A stretch of 13,406 nucleotides of DNA. Source: an uncultured Ruminococcus sp. (GTDB lineage: Bacteria > Bacillota > Clostridia > Lachnospirales > Lachnospiraceae). The stretch is from the NCBI GenBank assembly GCA_900555215.1, contig USKR01000007.1, forward strand, positions 1-13,406, read 5' to 3'. A program made the position numbers and the translations under genes. Below, one piece after another: positions 1 through 7,231 of the stretch (the first letter of the stretch is position 1; every line of letters begins with the position of its first letter). The notes below the pieces were generated by a model. It was not told the origin of the DNA, did not search any database, and saw only the letters and a list, made by a program, of their open reading frames with translations.

Positions 1-939
1 TTCCAGATAAAGCGGCTCGCTCAGATTCACATCATGCAGCAGTGTGACAGAAATAACATCCTTCTCTTTTTTGGCTTTCAGGAATGCCGGAAGGTTTTCA
101 TCCTGCACGTAAGCTGTCTGCCCGTCCGCGGTCACTACCTCGGTCGTATTTGCGGCCTTCCCGGGAACTGTTCCGCCGTTCTCCACACATACGACTGACT
201 GCGTTGCTGAAAGAGTATCGATCTTCGCTATGGATGCTCCGGAGAAATCCGCTGTCGCATTGTCCACATTTACTCCGTACCAGGAATTCGCTCCCAGTGT
301 CAGATCAAGATTTCCTGTGAACACCGCGCTACCGCCGTTGACAATGACCGGCGCTCCACCGGCCGCGTTTGTATGGTCAATAGTAAGGTTATTTGCTGTA
401 AGTGCAGTCCTGTAAGCATGCAGAGCGGTTTTATTCTCCGCTGCTGTTATGATCGTGACTCCGTCAAGTGCTGCTGTATCTCCGGTAAGGGTTACAAGAT
501 TTCCAGTTACACCAGAGCTGCCGATCAGTGTACCGCCCGTGATGGTCACGCTGTTGTTCACCGTAAGCGCACGCTCCAAGGTGATCGTCTTCCCTGTCAG
601 ATCGACGACTCCTCCCTGCGCAATTGCAGCTTCAAGTGTTGTCTGATCTGAAATCTCAGCTCTTACATCCTTCTCCTGTCCGCTGTTCGCTTCCTGCGCG
701 GATACTTCCAGAGCTGCGCTCTCCGCCGCCTCTGCTCCTGTCAGTTCTGCTCCTGTCAGTTCTGCTTCCGTTATTTCCACTCCGGCAGCAGATACCGCGC
801 CGGTAACCCCTGCATCTGTTACTGTCTCTTCCACAGTCGCTGTTTCATTATCCGCCGCAGGCTCAGCAAGAGCAATAACGGGTGATACGTTGATCGCCAT
901 AGCCGCACCCATTATGGCTGCCAAAATTTTTTTCTTCAT
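1..939 (-). CDS. Secreted beta-helix-like surface protein, N-terminal part (runs off left edge)
   Basis: This open frame of 313 codons has no stop before the window edge, so only the N-terminus is visible. It begins with a typical Sec signal peptide: lysines 2-4, a hydrophobic core, and an A-L-A site predicting cleavage after residue 25. Residues 26-80 are low-complexity and rich in Ala, Glu, Thr and Val, with a small tandem repeat. From about residue 84 there are short beta-strand-like turns rich in Gly, Asn and Thr (for example VTITGGTLIG, VIVNGGSAVFTG), typical of right-handed parallel beta-helix or pectate-lyase-like adhesive domains of Firmicutes surface proteins. The ATG has an ideal AGGAGG site 5 nt upstream and its own consensus promoter. 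It probably acts at or outside the cell surface, perhaps in adhesion, but no catalytic motif is visible and the anchor lies outside the window. That the gene is real is near certain; the fold is inference. Confidence 0.85.
   Translation of the reverse strand, partial: MKKKILAAIMGAAMAINVSPVIALAEPAADNETATVEETVTDAGVTGAVSAAGVEITEAELTGAELTGAEAAESAALEVSAQEANSGQEKDVRAEISDQTTLEAAIAQGGVVDLTGKTITLERALTVNNSVTITGGTLIGSSGVTGNLVTLTGDTAALDGVTIITAAENKTALHAYRTALTANNLTIDHTNAAGGAPVIVNGGSAVFTGNLDLTLGANSWYGVNVDNATADFSGASIAKIDTLSATQSVVCVENGGTVPGKAANTTEVVTADGQTAYVQDENLPAFLKAKKEKDVISVTLLHDVNLSEPLYLE
731..766 (-). repeat. 15-bp tandem repeat inside the secreted protein gene
   Basis: Two identical 15-bp units (731-745 and 746-760), plus six further matching bases, encode the pentapeptide AELTG twice in a row. 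They lie in the low-complexity spacer between the signal peptide and the beta-helix-like part. In-frame perfect repeats like this can gain or lose units by slippage. Confidence 0.85.
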
Positions 940-1025
940 AGCTTCCTCCTGATGAATGTTATTTGGTGTATGTCAGTTCCAGTTCCCGACAGACTCTGCC
1001 GTGTGACCTCGACATCACGGCTCAG

Positions 1026-1055
1026 ATTATATCCGCATAATTGCTTTTTTGTCAA
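1026..1055 (-). promoter_or_regulatory. Consensus sigma-A promoter for the secreted protein gene
   Basis: On the minus strand a perfect TTGACA (1050-1055) is followed after 18 bp by a perfect TATAAT (1026-1031). Transcription would start near 1019, giving a 5' leader of about 80 nt before the ATG at 939. I see only weak short stems in the leader and no riboswitch class I recognise. The match predicts strong basal expression, unless a repressor that I cannot see acts on it. Confidence 0.85.
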
Positions 1056-1114
1056 CGAAATCGGCGGTTGTAATTTCTGGTAATTCAAAAGAAGAAAACA
1101 TTGCCAGAAAGCGC

Positions 1115-1150
1115 AGAAAAACCGGGGAGTTTTACCTCCCCGGCTTTTCT
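1115..1150 (-). terminator. Terminator of nifJ
   Basis: A 15-bp stem with a 6-nt loop lies about 60 nt past the nifJ stop. Its core is CCGGGGAG/CTCCCCGG, flanked by an A-run on one side and a T-run on the other. The one irregular pair is a G.U wobble when read on the minus strand but an A-C mismatch on the plus strand, so the element is tuned for minus-strand transcripts. Confidence 0.85.
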
Positions 1151-1166
1151 GTATTTATCCATTACC

Positions 1167-1189
1167 GAGCCATATCCTGGCTCTTTTTT
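1167..1189 (+). terminator. Plus-strand terminator facing the nifJ 3' end
   Basis: Read on the plus strand, GAGCCA, a 5-nt loop and TGGCTC form a perfect 6-bp stem followed at once by six T residues, the standard shape of an intrinsic terminator. On the minus strand the A-run precedes the stem and no T-run follows, so there it could only be a 3' hairpin of the nifJ transcript. It would stop transcription entering nifJ in the antisense direction. Confidence 0.6.
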
Positions 1190-1211
1190 CAGCTTTTTCG
1201 TAAGATCCTGC

Positions 1212-4200
1212 TTACTCAGCGTCAGCTGCGTATACGTCTACCAGTTTCTTCAGGTATTCGTATCTCTCCATAGCTTCCTGCTCGTTGATCGCGAACAGTC
1301 TTGCAGCCTTCTCCGGATTTGCTCTCTTAAGAGCATTGTAACGTACCTCTCCGTCAAGGAATGCCTGGTAGTCTTCCTGCTTCGGAGCCTTACTGTCAAG
1401 GAAGAACTTGTTGCCCTCAGCAGCCGGATTGAACCGGAAGTTGTTCCAGTATCCGCACTCTACTGCCAGCTGTTCCTCTGTCTGCGCCTTGCTCATACCT
1501 TTCTTGATACCATGGTTGATACAAGGAGCGTAAGCGATGATGAGTGACGGTCCCGGATATGCCTCAGCCTCTGTGATGGCTTTGACTGTCTGGTTGAAGT
1601 CAGCGCCCATAGCGATCTGTGCAACGTATACATAGCCGTAGCTCATTGCCATGCCCGCAAGGTCTTTCTTCTTCGTCTCTTTACCGCCTGCCGCGAACTG
1701 TGCTGTTGCACCTGTCTTCGTAGCCTTGGAGGACTGTCCGCCTGTGTTGGAGTAAACCTCTGTATCAAATACCATGATGTTGATGTCCTTGCCGCTTGCA
1801 AGTACATGGTCAACACCGCCGAATCCGATATCGTAAGCCCATCCGTCACCGCCGAATACCCACTGGGATTTCTTAGCGAGGAAGTCTTTGTTCTTAAGAA
1901 CTTCGTTCTTCTCTGCAAGGTCGCAGTCACAAGCTTCCAGAGCTGCTACCAGGTTGTCAGTAGCTGTTCCGTTTTCAGCGCCGCATCCGAATGTATCAAG
2001 ATACTCTTTTGCAGCAGCCTTAACTTCTTCTTTCTCTGCGATCTCAGCGATCTTCTCTACTTTTGCTTTCATTCTGTCACGGATCGTGTTCTGAGCGAGC
2101 AGCATACCGTAACCAAACTCTGCGTTATCCTCGAACAGAGAGTTGCACCATGCCGGACCCTGTCCCTTCTCGTTCACTGTGTAAGGTGTGGACGGTGAGG
2201 AGTTGCCCCAGATGGAAGAACATCCTGTTGCGTTTGCAATATACATTCTGTCACCGAAGAGCTGTGTGATCAGCTTAGCGTACGGTGTCTCTCCACAGCC
2301 TGCACATGCGCCTGAGAACTCAAGCAGCGGCTGTTTGAACTGGCTTCCCTTTACAGTTGTCTCTTTGAATTTTGCGACAACTTCCGGTTTTACCGGGATC
2401 TCTCTTCCGTAATCGAAGAAGTCCTGCTTGCCGGCGTTTGCTTCCATGTTTTCCATAACAAGAGCCTTCTCGCCCTTCTTGCCCGGACATACATTCGCGC
2501 AGGAACCGCATCCTGTACAGTCGTAAGCAGAAACTGTCATGGAGAACTTCATGCCCGGCATACCGATCATATCGATTGCTTCCATTCCTTCCGGTGCTTT
2601 CGCAAGCTCTTCCTCTGTCAGAGCTACCGGGCGGATAACAGCGTGCGGACATACATATGCACAGCGGTTACACTGGATACAGTTCTCCGGTTTCCATACC
2701 GGGATATCCACTGCGATACCACGTTTCTCGTATGCAGAAGATCCGGACGGTGTAGAGCCGTCTACATAGTCGTTAAATGCAGATACCGGAAGAGTATTTC
2801 CTTCCTGAGCATTTACCTTAGCCTGGATATTCTTAACGAAATCGATAACGTCTTTTCTTCCGTTCTCGTCTACCTTCGGAGTCGCAAGTCCTTCGTCAGC
2901 AGCGTCCTTCCAGCTCTCCGGAACTGCCACTTCTACAACCTGCTTAGCGCCTGCATCGATCGCGTCATAGTTCATCTGTACGATCTTGTCGCCCTTTCTT
3001 CCGTAAGTAGCCTTAGCAGCAGCCTTCATCAGGTCGATTGCTTCCTCCTCCGGAATGATAGCGGCAAGTTTGAAGAATGCAGACTGAAGGACAGTATTGA
3101 TACGTCCGCCAAGTCCGATCTCCTTACCGATCTTGATACCATCGATCGTGTAGAACTTGATGTTGTGGTTTGCAATATATGCTTTAACCTGTCCCGGCAG
3201 ATGCTTCTCAAGTCCTTCCATATCCCACGGACAGTTCAGAAGGAATGTACCGCCGTCAACAAGTTCCTGAACCATGTTGTACTTGTCCACATAGGACGGG
3301 TTGTGGCATGCCACAAAGTTCGCCTGATGGATCAGGTATGTAGATTTGATCGGTGATTTACCGAAACGCAGGTGAGACATTGTAACACCGCCGGACTTCT
3401 TGGAGTCATAGTCAAAATAAGCCTGTGCATACATGTCTGTGTTGTCACCGATGATCTTGATGGAGTTCTTGTTCGCTCCGACTGTACCGTCAGCGCCAAG
3501 TCCCCAGAACTTACAGTTGATCGTTCCTTCAGGTGTTGTAACAAGCGGCTCGTCTGCTGTCAGTGACAGGTTCGTCACATCGTCAACGATACCGATCGTG
3601 AATTTCTGTTTCTCGTCATTGTGGAATACAGCAACGATCTGAGCAGGTGTCGTATCCTTGGAACCAAGGCCGTAACGTCCTGTGTAGATCGGAACCGCAT
3701 CGAATTTTGTTCCCTTAAGCGCTGCAACAACATCAAGGTACAGAGGCTCGCCGAGTGCTCCCGGCTCTTTTGTCCTGTCGAGAACAGAGATCTTCTTAAC
3801 AGAATCCGGGATTGCATCGATAAGAGCCTGCGCGCAGAACGGTCTGTACAGACGAACCTTAACAACGCCGACTTTCTCGCCTGCCTTCATCAGGTAATCG
3901 ATGGTCTCCTCGATCGTATCGCAGACAGAACCCATAGCAACGATCACATGCTCTGCATCCTCTGCTCCATAGTAGTTGAACAGCTTGTAATCTGTACCGA
4001 TCTTCTCATTTACTTTGTCCATATAGTTCTGAACGATTCCCGGAAGAGCATCGTAATACGGGTTACATGCCTCTCTTGCCTGGAAGAAGATATCCGGGTT
4101 CTGAGCAGAACCTCTCTGGCACGGATGGTTCGGATTCAGCGCATGTGCACGGAAAGCGTCGATCGCGTCCATATTTACCAGATCTTTGAGGTCTTCATAA

Positions 4201-4760
4201 TCCCATGTCTCGATCTTCTGGATCTCGTGTGATGTACGGAATCCGTCGAAGAAGTTAATGAAAGGAAGTTTTCCTTCCAGAGCCGCACAATGTGCAACCG
4301 GTGTAAGGTCCATAACCTCCTGAACGCTGGACTCGCAGAGCATAGCAGCTCCGGTCTGACGACAGGCGTAAACATCTGAGTGATCTCCAAAGATAGAAAG
4401 CGCATGGCTTGCAAGTGCACGAGCGGATACGTTGAACACGCCCGGAAGCTGCTCGCCGGCAACCTTGTACAGGTTCGGGATCATAAGAAGAAGTCCCTGG
4501 GACGCTGTAAATGTTGTCGTAAGGGCTCCTGCTGCCAGAGAGCCGTGTACAGCACCTGCCGCACCTGCCTCGGACTGCATCTCTACTACATTGACTGTCT
4601 GTCCGAAGATGTTCTCTCTGCCTTCTGTTGCCCATTCGTCAACATGCTCCGGCATAACGGATGACGGTGTGATCGGGTAGATCGCCGCGACTTCTGTATA
4701 CGCATATGAAACGTGAGCAGCAGCCTGGTTACCGTCCATGGTCTTCATTTTTCTTGCCAT
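1212..4760 (-). CDS. nifJ: Pyruvate:ferredoxin (flavodoxin) oxidoreductase, single-chain
   Basis: This cytosolic enzyme converts pyruvate and CoA to acetyl-CoA and CO2 and passes two electrons to ferredoxin, a central step in anaerobic fermentation. At 1182 residues it has the usual length of one-chain PFORs. Domain I carries YPITPSS at 28-34, with Thr31, Glu64 and Arg114 at the same numbers as the pyruvate- and TPP-contacting residues of the Desulfovibrio africanus enzyme. A two-cluster ferredoxin domain follows, with Cys694/697/700/704 and Cys748/751/754/758. The proximal [4Fe-4S] ligands appear as Cys819, Cys822, Cys847 and probably Cys1080. The TPP motif has GDG at 971-973 and Asn1005 in VYSNTGGQ. 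The start has an AGGAGG site and agrees with the family N-terminus. The gene is monocistronic, with its own promoter and terminator. All cofactor residues are present, so it should be active. Confidence 0.97.
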   Translation of the reverse strand: MARKMKTMDGNQAAAHVSYAYTEVAAIYPITPSSVMPEHVDEWATEGRENIFGQTVNVVEMQSEAGAAGAVHGSLAAGALTTTFTASQGLLLMIPNLYKVAGEQLPGVFNVSARALASHALSIFGDHSDVYACRQTGAAMLCESSVQEVMDLTPVAHCAALEGKLPFINFFDGFRTSHEIQKIETWDYEDLKDLVNMDAIDAFRAHALNPNHPCQRGSAQNPDIFFQAREACNPYYDALPGIVQNYMDKVNEKIGTDYKLFNYYGAEDAEHVIVAMGSVCDTIEETIDYLMKAGEKVGVVKVRLYRPFCAQALIDAIPDSVKKISVLDRTKEPGALGEPLYLDVVAALKGTKFDAVPIYTGRYGLGSKDTTPAQIVAVFHNDEKQKFTIGIVDDVTNLSLTADEPLVTTPEGTINCKFWGLGADGTVGANKNSIKIIGDNTDMYAQAYFDYDSKKSGGVTMSHLRFGKSPIKSTYLIHQANFVACHNPSYVDKYNMVQELVDGGTFLLNCPWDMEGLEKHLPGQVKAYIANHNIKFYTIDGIKIGKEIGLGGRINTVLQSAFFKLAAIIPEEEAIDLMKAAAKATYGRKGDKIVQMNYDAIDAGAKQVVEVAVPESWKDAADEGLATPKVDENGRKDVIDFVKNIQAKVNAQEGNTLPVSAFNDYVDGSTPSGSSAYEKRGIAVDIPVWKPENCIQCNRCAYVCPHAVIRPVALTEEELAKAPEGMEAIDMIGMPGMKFSMTVSAYDCTGCGSCANVCPGKKGEKALVMENMEANAGKQDFFDYGREIPVKPEVVAKFKETTVKGSQFKQPLLEFSGACAGCGETPYAKLITQLFGDRMYIANATGCSSIWGNSSPSTPYTVNEKGQGPAWCNSLFEDNAEFGYGMLLAQNTIRDRMKAKVEKIAEIAEKEEVKAAAKEYLDTFGCGAENGTATDNLVAALEACDCDLAEKNEVLKNKDFLAKKSQWVFGGDGWAYDIGFGGVDHVLASGKDINIMVFDTEVYSNTGGQSSKATKTGATAQFAAGGKETKKKDLAGMAMSYGYVYVAQIAMGADFNQTVKAITEAEAYPGPSLIIAYAPCINHGIKKGMSKAQTEEQLAVECGYWNNFRFNPAAEGNKFFLDSKAPKQEDYQAFLDGEVRYNALKRANPEKAARLFAINEQEAMERYEYLKKLVDVYAADAE

Positions 4761-4816
4761 TTTCTTGTTCCTCCTTAAAATTTACATAGAAAATATAATT
4801 ATTCACATGTGGTTTT

Positions 4817-4845
4817 ATTATATCGCCAAAAATGACAAAAGTCCA
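4817..4845 (-). promoter_or_regulatory. Likely sigma-A promoter of nifJ
   Basis: A perfect TATAAT (4817-4822, minus strand) lies 17 bp downstream of TGGACT (4840-4845), which matches four of six bases of the -35 consensus. Transcription would start near 4810, giving a leader of about 50 nt that contains the AAGGAGG ribosome binding site. The 8-bp palindrome CACATGTG (4804-4811) overlaps the predicted start point and could be an operator, although no known site is matched. Confidence 0.75.
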
Positions 4846-5041
4846 TAGAGGGCGGTCGGGTTTTTGTATCTTTTGGCGTACAGCACACGGTTAACCGCAG
4901 GGTTTTGCCGAACGCTCCACAGGTTTCCCGTTTATCTTGTTTTCCTGCTCACCTCACACTTCTCCGGCATGAATTTAACTTTGTCTGAATATCTGTTTTC
5001 CTTTGAGTATCTGCAAAGAAAAAATGCATTCTTTTCTTTAC
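4846..5041. other. Non-coding stretch between the nifJ promoter and the lgt terminator
   Basis: No gene can be supported here. The stretch is A+T-rich towards lgt. It contains a perfect 10-bp palindrome, CGGTTAACCG (4888-4897), about 40 bp upstream of the nifJ -35 box, where an activator or repressor could bind. A 26-codon minus-strand frame starting in this region has no ribosome binding site and no recognisable features. Confidence 0.5.
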
Positions 5042-5088
5042 AAAAAGGAAATCGGCTGCTCCTCATCTTATGAGTACAACCGATTTCC
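5042..5088 (-). terminator. Terminator of the rsmB-to-lgt gene run
   Basis: It starts 8 nt after the lgt stop. The outer stem is 12 bp (GGAAATCGGTTG with CAGCCGATTTCC, one G.U pair), an inner CTCAT/ATGAG stem caps it, and a run of five T residues follows on the minus strand. This is a strong intrinsic terminator, and it separates the packed gene run from nifJ. Confidence 0.9.
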
Positions 5089-5096
5089 GTAACCAT

Positions 5097-6056
5097 TTAC
5101 TTTTTCTTGAATTTAAAAATCCGGTCTTTCTTCCTCGGAGGTTTACTGCCCTCGATCTTATCCGGCATAGGCTCATAAACCTTCCCGCTCTTAAGCATTG
5201 GCATCTTTTTGTGATGCTTCCGCAGATACAGAAGCGCAGCTCCGGCACCCGCCACGATCACTCCGGCAAGAAGCTGGGATACCGGAAGTCCTATTCCCGG
5301 AAGTAAAAGCTGATCCGTGCGCAGCCCTTCGATCCACACCCTGCCCAGCGCATATCCGAACACATAGAGAAGGAACAATTCTCCCTCATACTTTTTATGT
5401 TTCCTGTAAAGCACCAGGATGATGAGCAGTACCGCGCACCACACTGATTCATACAGAAATGTAGGATGGACCTGAATATACTCAACGCCGCCAATAGTCT
5501 CTATATGCCGGCGCATGGTTTCCGTCACATCCCCGGAACGTACTGCATCCAAAGGCAGCCTCATGGCAAACAGGCTGTCCGTGTACTCCCCGAATGCCTC
5601 CCTGTTAAAGAAATTGCCCCAGCGCCCCAGCATCTGCCCGTTCAGGATCGCAAGCGCCACTGTATCAAAGATCTGAAACGGGGACAGATGTTTCACTCTG
5701 GCAAGGATAAACACAGCGATCACCGCACCGATCACGCCGCCGTAGATGGCAAGACCGCCCTGTCTCAGATTAAAAATATCCAGCAGGTTATCCTTGTACA
5801 TATCCCAGGAGAAGACAACATAATAAATCCTCGCCCCGGCAATCCCCATGATAACCCCGATGATCCCCATGTCCAGGTAGTCTTCCGGATTCTGCCTTGT
5901 CCGCTTCGCCTCGTGGACCGCGATCATAAATCCGATCAGGATGGCAGCTCCTATAATGATTCCATAATATGCGATCTGAAAACCAAAAACGTCAATGCTC
6001 TTCCCCACATGATCCAGTTCTATGCCAAGATTGGGAAAACTGATGTCATAATGCAT
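5097..6056 (-). CDS. lgt: Prolipoprotein diacylglyceryl transferase
   Basis: Lgt moves diacylglycerol from phosphatidylglycerol to the lipobox cysteine of prolipoproteins, the first step of lipoprotein maturation, in the cytoplasmic membrane. Several hydrophobic segments are visible (about residues 26-48, 62-82, 101-119, 203-217, 227-241 and 257-278). The signature GRWGNFFNREAFG (144-156) includes Arg145, Asn148 and Gly156, equivalent to E. coli Arg143, Asn146 and Gly154. Arg239 and Glu243 in GRVWIEGLR are also kept. The E. coli His103 position is Tyr105 here, in GGLAIYGG. The last 40 residues are a Lys/Arg-rich cytosolic tail. I chose the start at 6056 (319 residues) because AAGGAG lies 7 nt upstream; a GTG at 6086 and an ATG at 6062 are in frame but lack suitable spacing. 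It follows ychF by 40 nt and is last in the run. Confidence 0.95.
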   Translation of the reverse strand: MHYDISFPNLGIELDHVGKSIDVFGFQIAYYGIIIGAAILIGFMIAVHEAKRTRQNPEDYLDMGIIGVIMGIAGARIYYVVFSWDMYKDNLLDIFNLRQGGLAIYGGVIGAVIAVFILARVKHLSPFQIFDTVALAILNGQMLGRWGNFFNREAFGEYTDSLFAMRLPLDAVRSGDVTETMRRHIETIGGVEYIQVHPTFLYESVWCAVLLIILVLYRKHKKYEGELFLLYVFGYALGRVWIEGLRTDQLLLPGIGLPVSQLLAGVIVAGAGAALLYLRKHHKKMPMLKSGKVYEPMPDKIEGSKPPRKKDRIFKFKKK

Positions 6057-6063
6057 ATCCATA

Positions 6064-6069
6064 CTCCTT
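6064..6069 (-). promoter_or_regulatory. Ribosome binding site that fixes the lgt start
   Basis: AAGGAG on the minus strand sits 7 nt before the ATG at 6056. It is only 1 nt from the in-frame ATG at 6062 and lies inside the frame opened by the GTG at 6086, so those two starts are unlikely. Confidence 0.8.
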
Positions 6070-6096
6070 CGTCCGTTCAGCCGCACGAACTGGTTT

Positions 6097-7194
6097 CTAT
6101 ACGTTAAATCTGAACAGCATGATGTCGCCGTCCTGTACTACATAGTCTTTTCCTTCCAGCCTGATCAGACCTTTTTCTTTCGCCGCTGTATGAGAACCGC
6201 ACGCGATCAGGTCATCATAGCTCACTACCTCAGCGCGGATAAATCCTCTCTCAAAATCAGAGTGGATCTTCCCCGCAGCCTGCGGCGCTTTCGTTCCTCT
6301 TGTGATTGTCCATGCGCGCACCTCCGGCTCGCCTGCTGTCAGGTAGCTGATCAGACCCAGGAGATGATAGCTTGCCTTGATCAGCTTCTCCAGACCGGAC
6401 TCTTTCAGTCCCAGGTCATCGAGGAACATCTTCTTCTCATCGTCATCGAGCTGAGAAATTTCCTCCTCGATCTCAGCGCATACAACGAACACTTCGCACG
6501 CTTCCTCTTCCGCGTATTCGCGGACTGCCTGCACTCCCGGATTTGAAGCTCCGTCATCTGCAAGGTCATCCTCGGATACATTCGCGGCAAAGATCACAGG
6601 CTTCGCCGTCAGGAGATTGTACCCGGCAAGCCATGCCTGCTCGTCCTCATCCTCTGTCACAAAGCTCTTTGCCAGCTTGTTCTCCTCCAAATGTGCCTTA
6701 ATACGGTTCAAGAGATCCAGCTCTTTCGCCGCCGTCTTGTCATTCCTCGAGAGCTTGACCGTCTTCGCGATCCTTCTCTCCAGCACCTCCAGGTCCGAGA
6801 AGATCAGCTCCAGGTTTATCGTCTCTATATCGCGGAGAGGATCGATACTTCCATCCACATGGACGATATTCGTATTCTCAAAGCAGCGTACCACATGTAC
6901 AATGGCATCCACCTCGCGGATGTTGGCAAGGAACTGATTCCCGAGTCCCTCTCCTTTTGAAGCGCCCTTTACAAGCCCGGCAATATCCACGAATTCAATC
7001 GCCGCAGGGATGATCTTTTTTGTGTGATACATCTCTCCCAGTACATTAAGCCGCTCATCCGGCACTGTAACAACGCCCACATTCGGGTCGATCGTGCAGA
7101 ATGGATAGTTCGCTGACTCTGCCCCTGCTTTTGTCAAAGAGTTAAATAATGTACTTTTTCCGACATTCGGTAATCCTACGATTCCTAATTTCAT
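6097..7194 (-). CDS. ychF: Ribosome-binding ATPase YchF (Obg family)
   Basis: YchF is a universally conserved Obg-family P-loop protein that prefers ATP over GTP and binds ribosomes; its role is linked to translation and stress responses. The length, 365 residues, is normal. The P-loop GLPNVGKS is at 7-14, the G3 motif DIAG at 70-73, and NVSE (205-208) stands where GTPases have NKxD, the mark of YchF and its loss of guanine specificity. A helical arm occupies about 130-180 and a TGS domain about 281-364. The start at 7194 gives the canonical MKLGIVGLPNVGKS N-terminus; AAGG and an upstream AAGGAG lie before it. It follows thiN by 37 nt with no terminator between them, so the two are probably co-transcribed. 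In other Firmicutes ychF is usually elsewhere, which makes this an added gene on the prkC cluster. Confidence 0.96.
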   Translation of the reverse strand: MKLGIVGLPNVGKSTLFNSLTKAGAESANYPFCTIDPNVGVVTVPDERLNVLGEMYHTKKIIPAAIEFVDIAGLVKGASKGEGLGNQFLANIREVDAIVHVVRCFENTNIVHVDGSIDPLRDIETINLELIFSDLEVLERRIAKTVKLSRNDKTAAKELDLLNRIKAHLEENKLAKSFVTEDEDEQAWLAGYNLLTAKPVIFAANVSEDDLADDGASNPGVQAVREYAEEEACEVFVVCAEIEEEISQLDDDEKKMFLDDLGLKESGLEKLIKASYHLLGLISYLTAGEPEVRAWTITRGTKAPQAAGKIHSDFERGFIRAEVVSYDDLIACGSHTAAKEKGLIRLEGKDYVVQDGDIMLFRFNV

Positions 7195-7231
7195 TTATCC
7201 TTTTATCTCCTTATCTGTTAAGATTTTTCTG

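Noticed and set aside
940..1019. A possible riboswitch in the 80-nt leader of the surface protein gene
   Set aside because: Only weak 4-5 bp stems form, and I found no conserved core of a known class.
1122..1143. The CCGGGGAG inverted repeat as a mobile element end
   Set aside because: It is fully explained as a terminator: flanking A and T runs, position just after nifJ, and no transposase nearby.
2643..3356. A 237-codon plus-strand open frame opposite nifJ
   Set aside because: It lies fully inside a well-supported gene, has no ribosome binding site or family features, and is explained by codon bias of nifJ; several similar shadows occur across 1806-4680.
4949..5029. A 26-codon minus-strand frame in the same intergenic space
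   Set aside because: It has no ribosome binding site or promoter, and chance frames of this length are common.
4864..5073. A 69-codon plus-strand frame in the intergenic space before nifJ
   Set aside because: It starts at TTG without a convincing ribosome binding site, runs into the lgt terminator stem, and has no recognisable features.
6057..6086. A longer Lgt starting at the GTG at 6086
   Set aside because: There is no ribosome binding site upstream, and AAGGAG is correctly spaced only for the ATG at 6056.
5466..6107. A 213-codon plus-strand open frame opposite lgt
   Set aside because: It is antisense to a clear Lgt gene, with no recognisable motif and no start signal.
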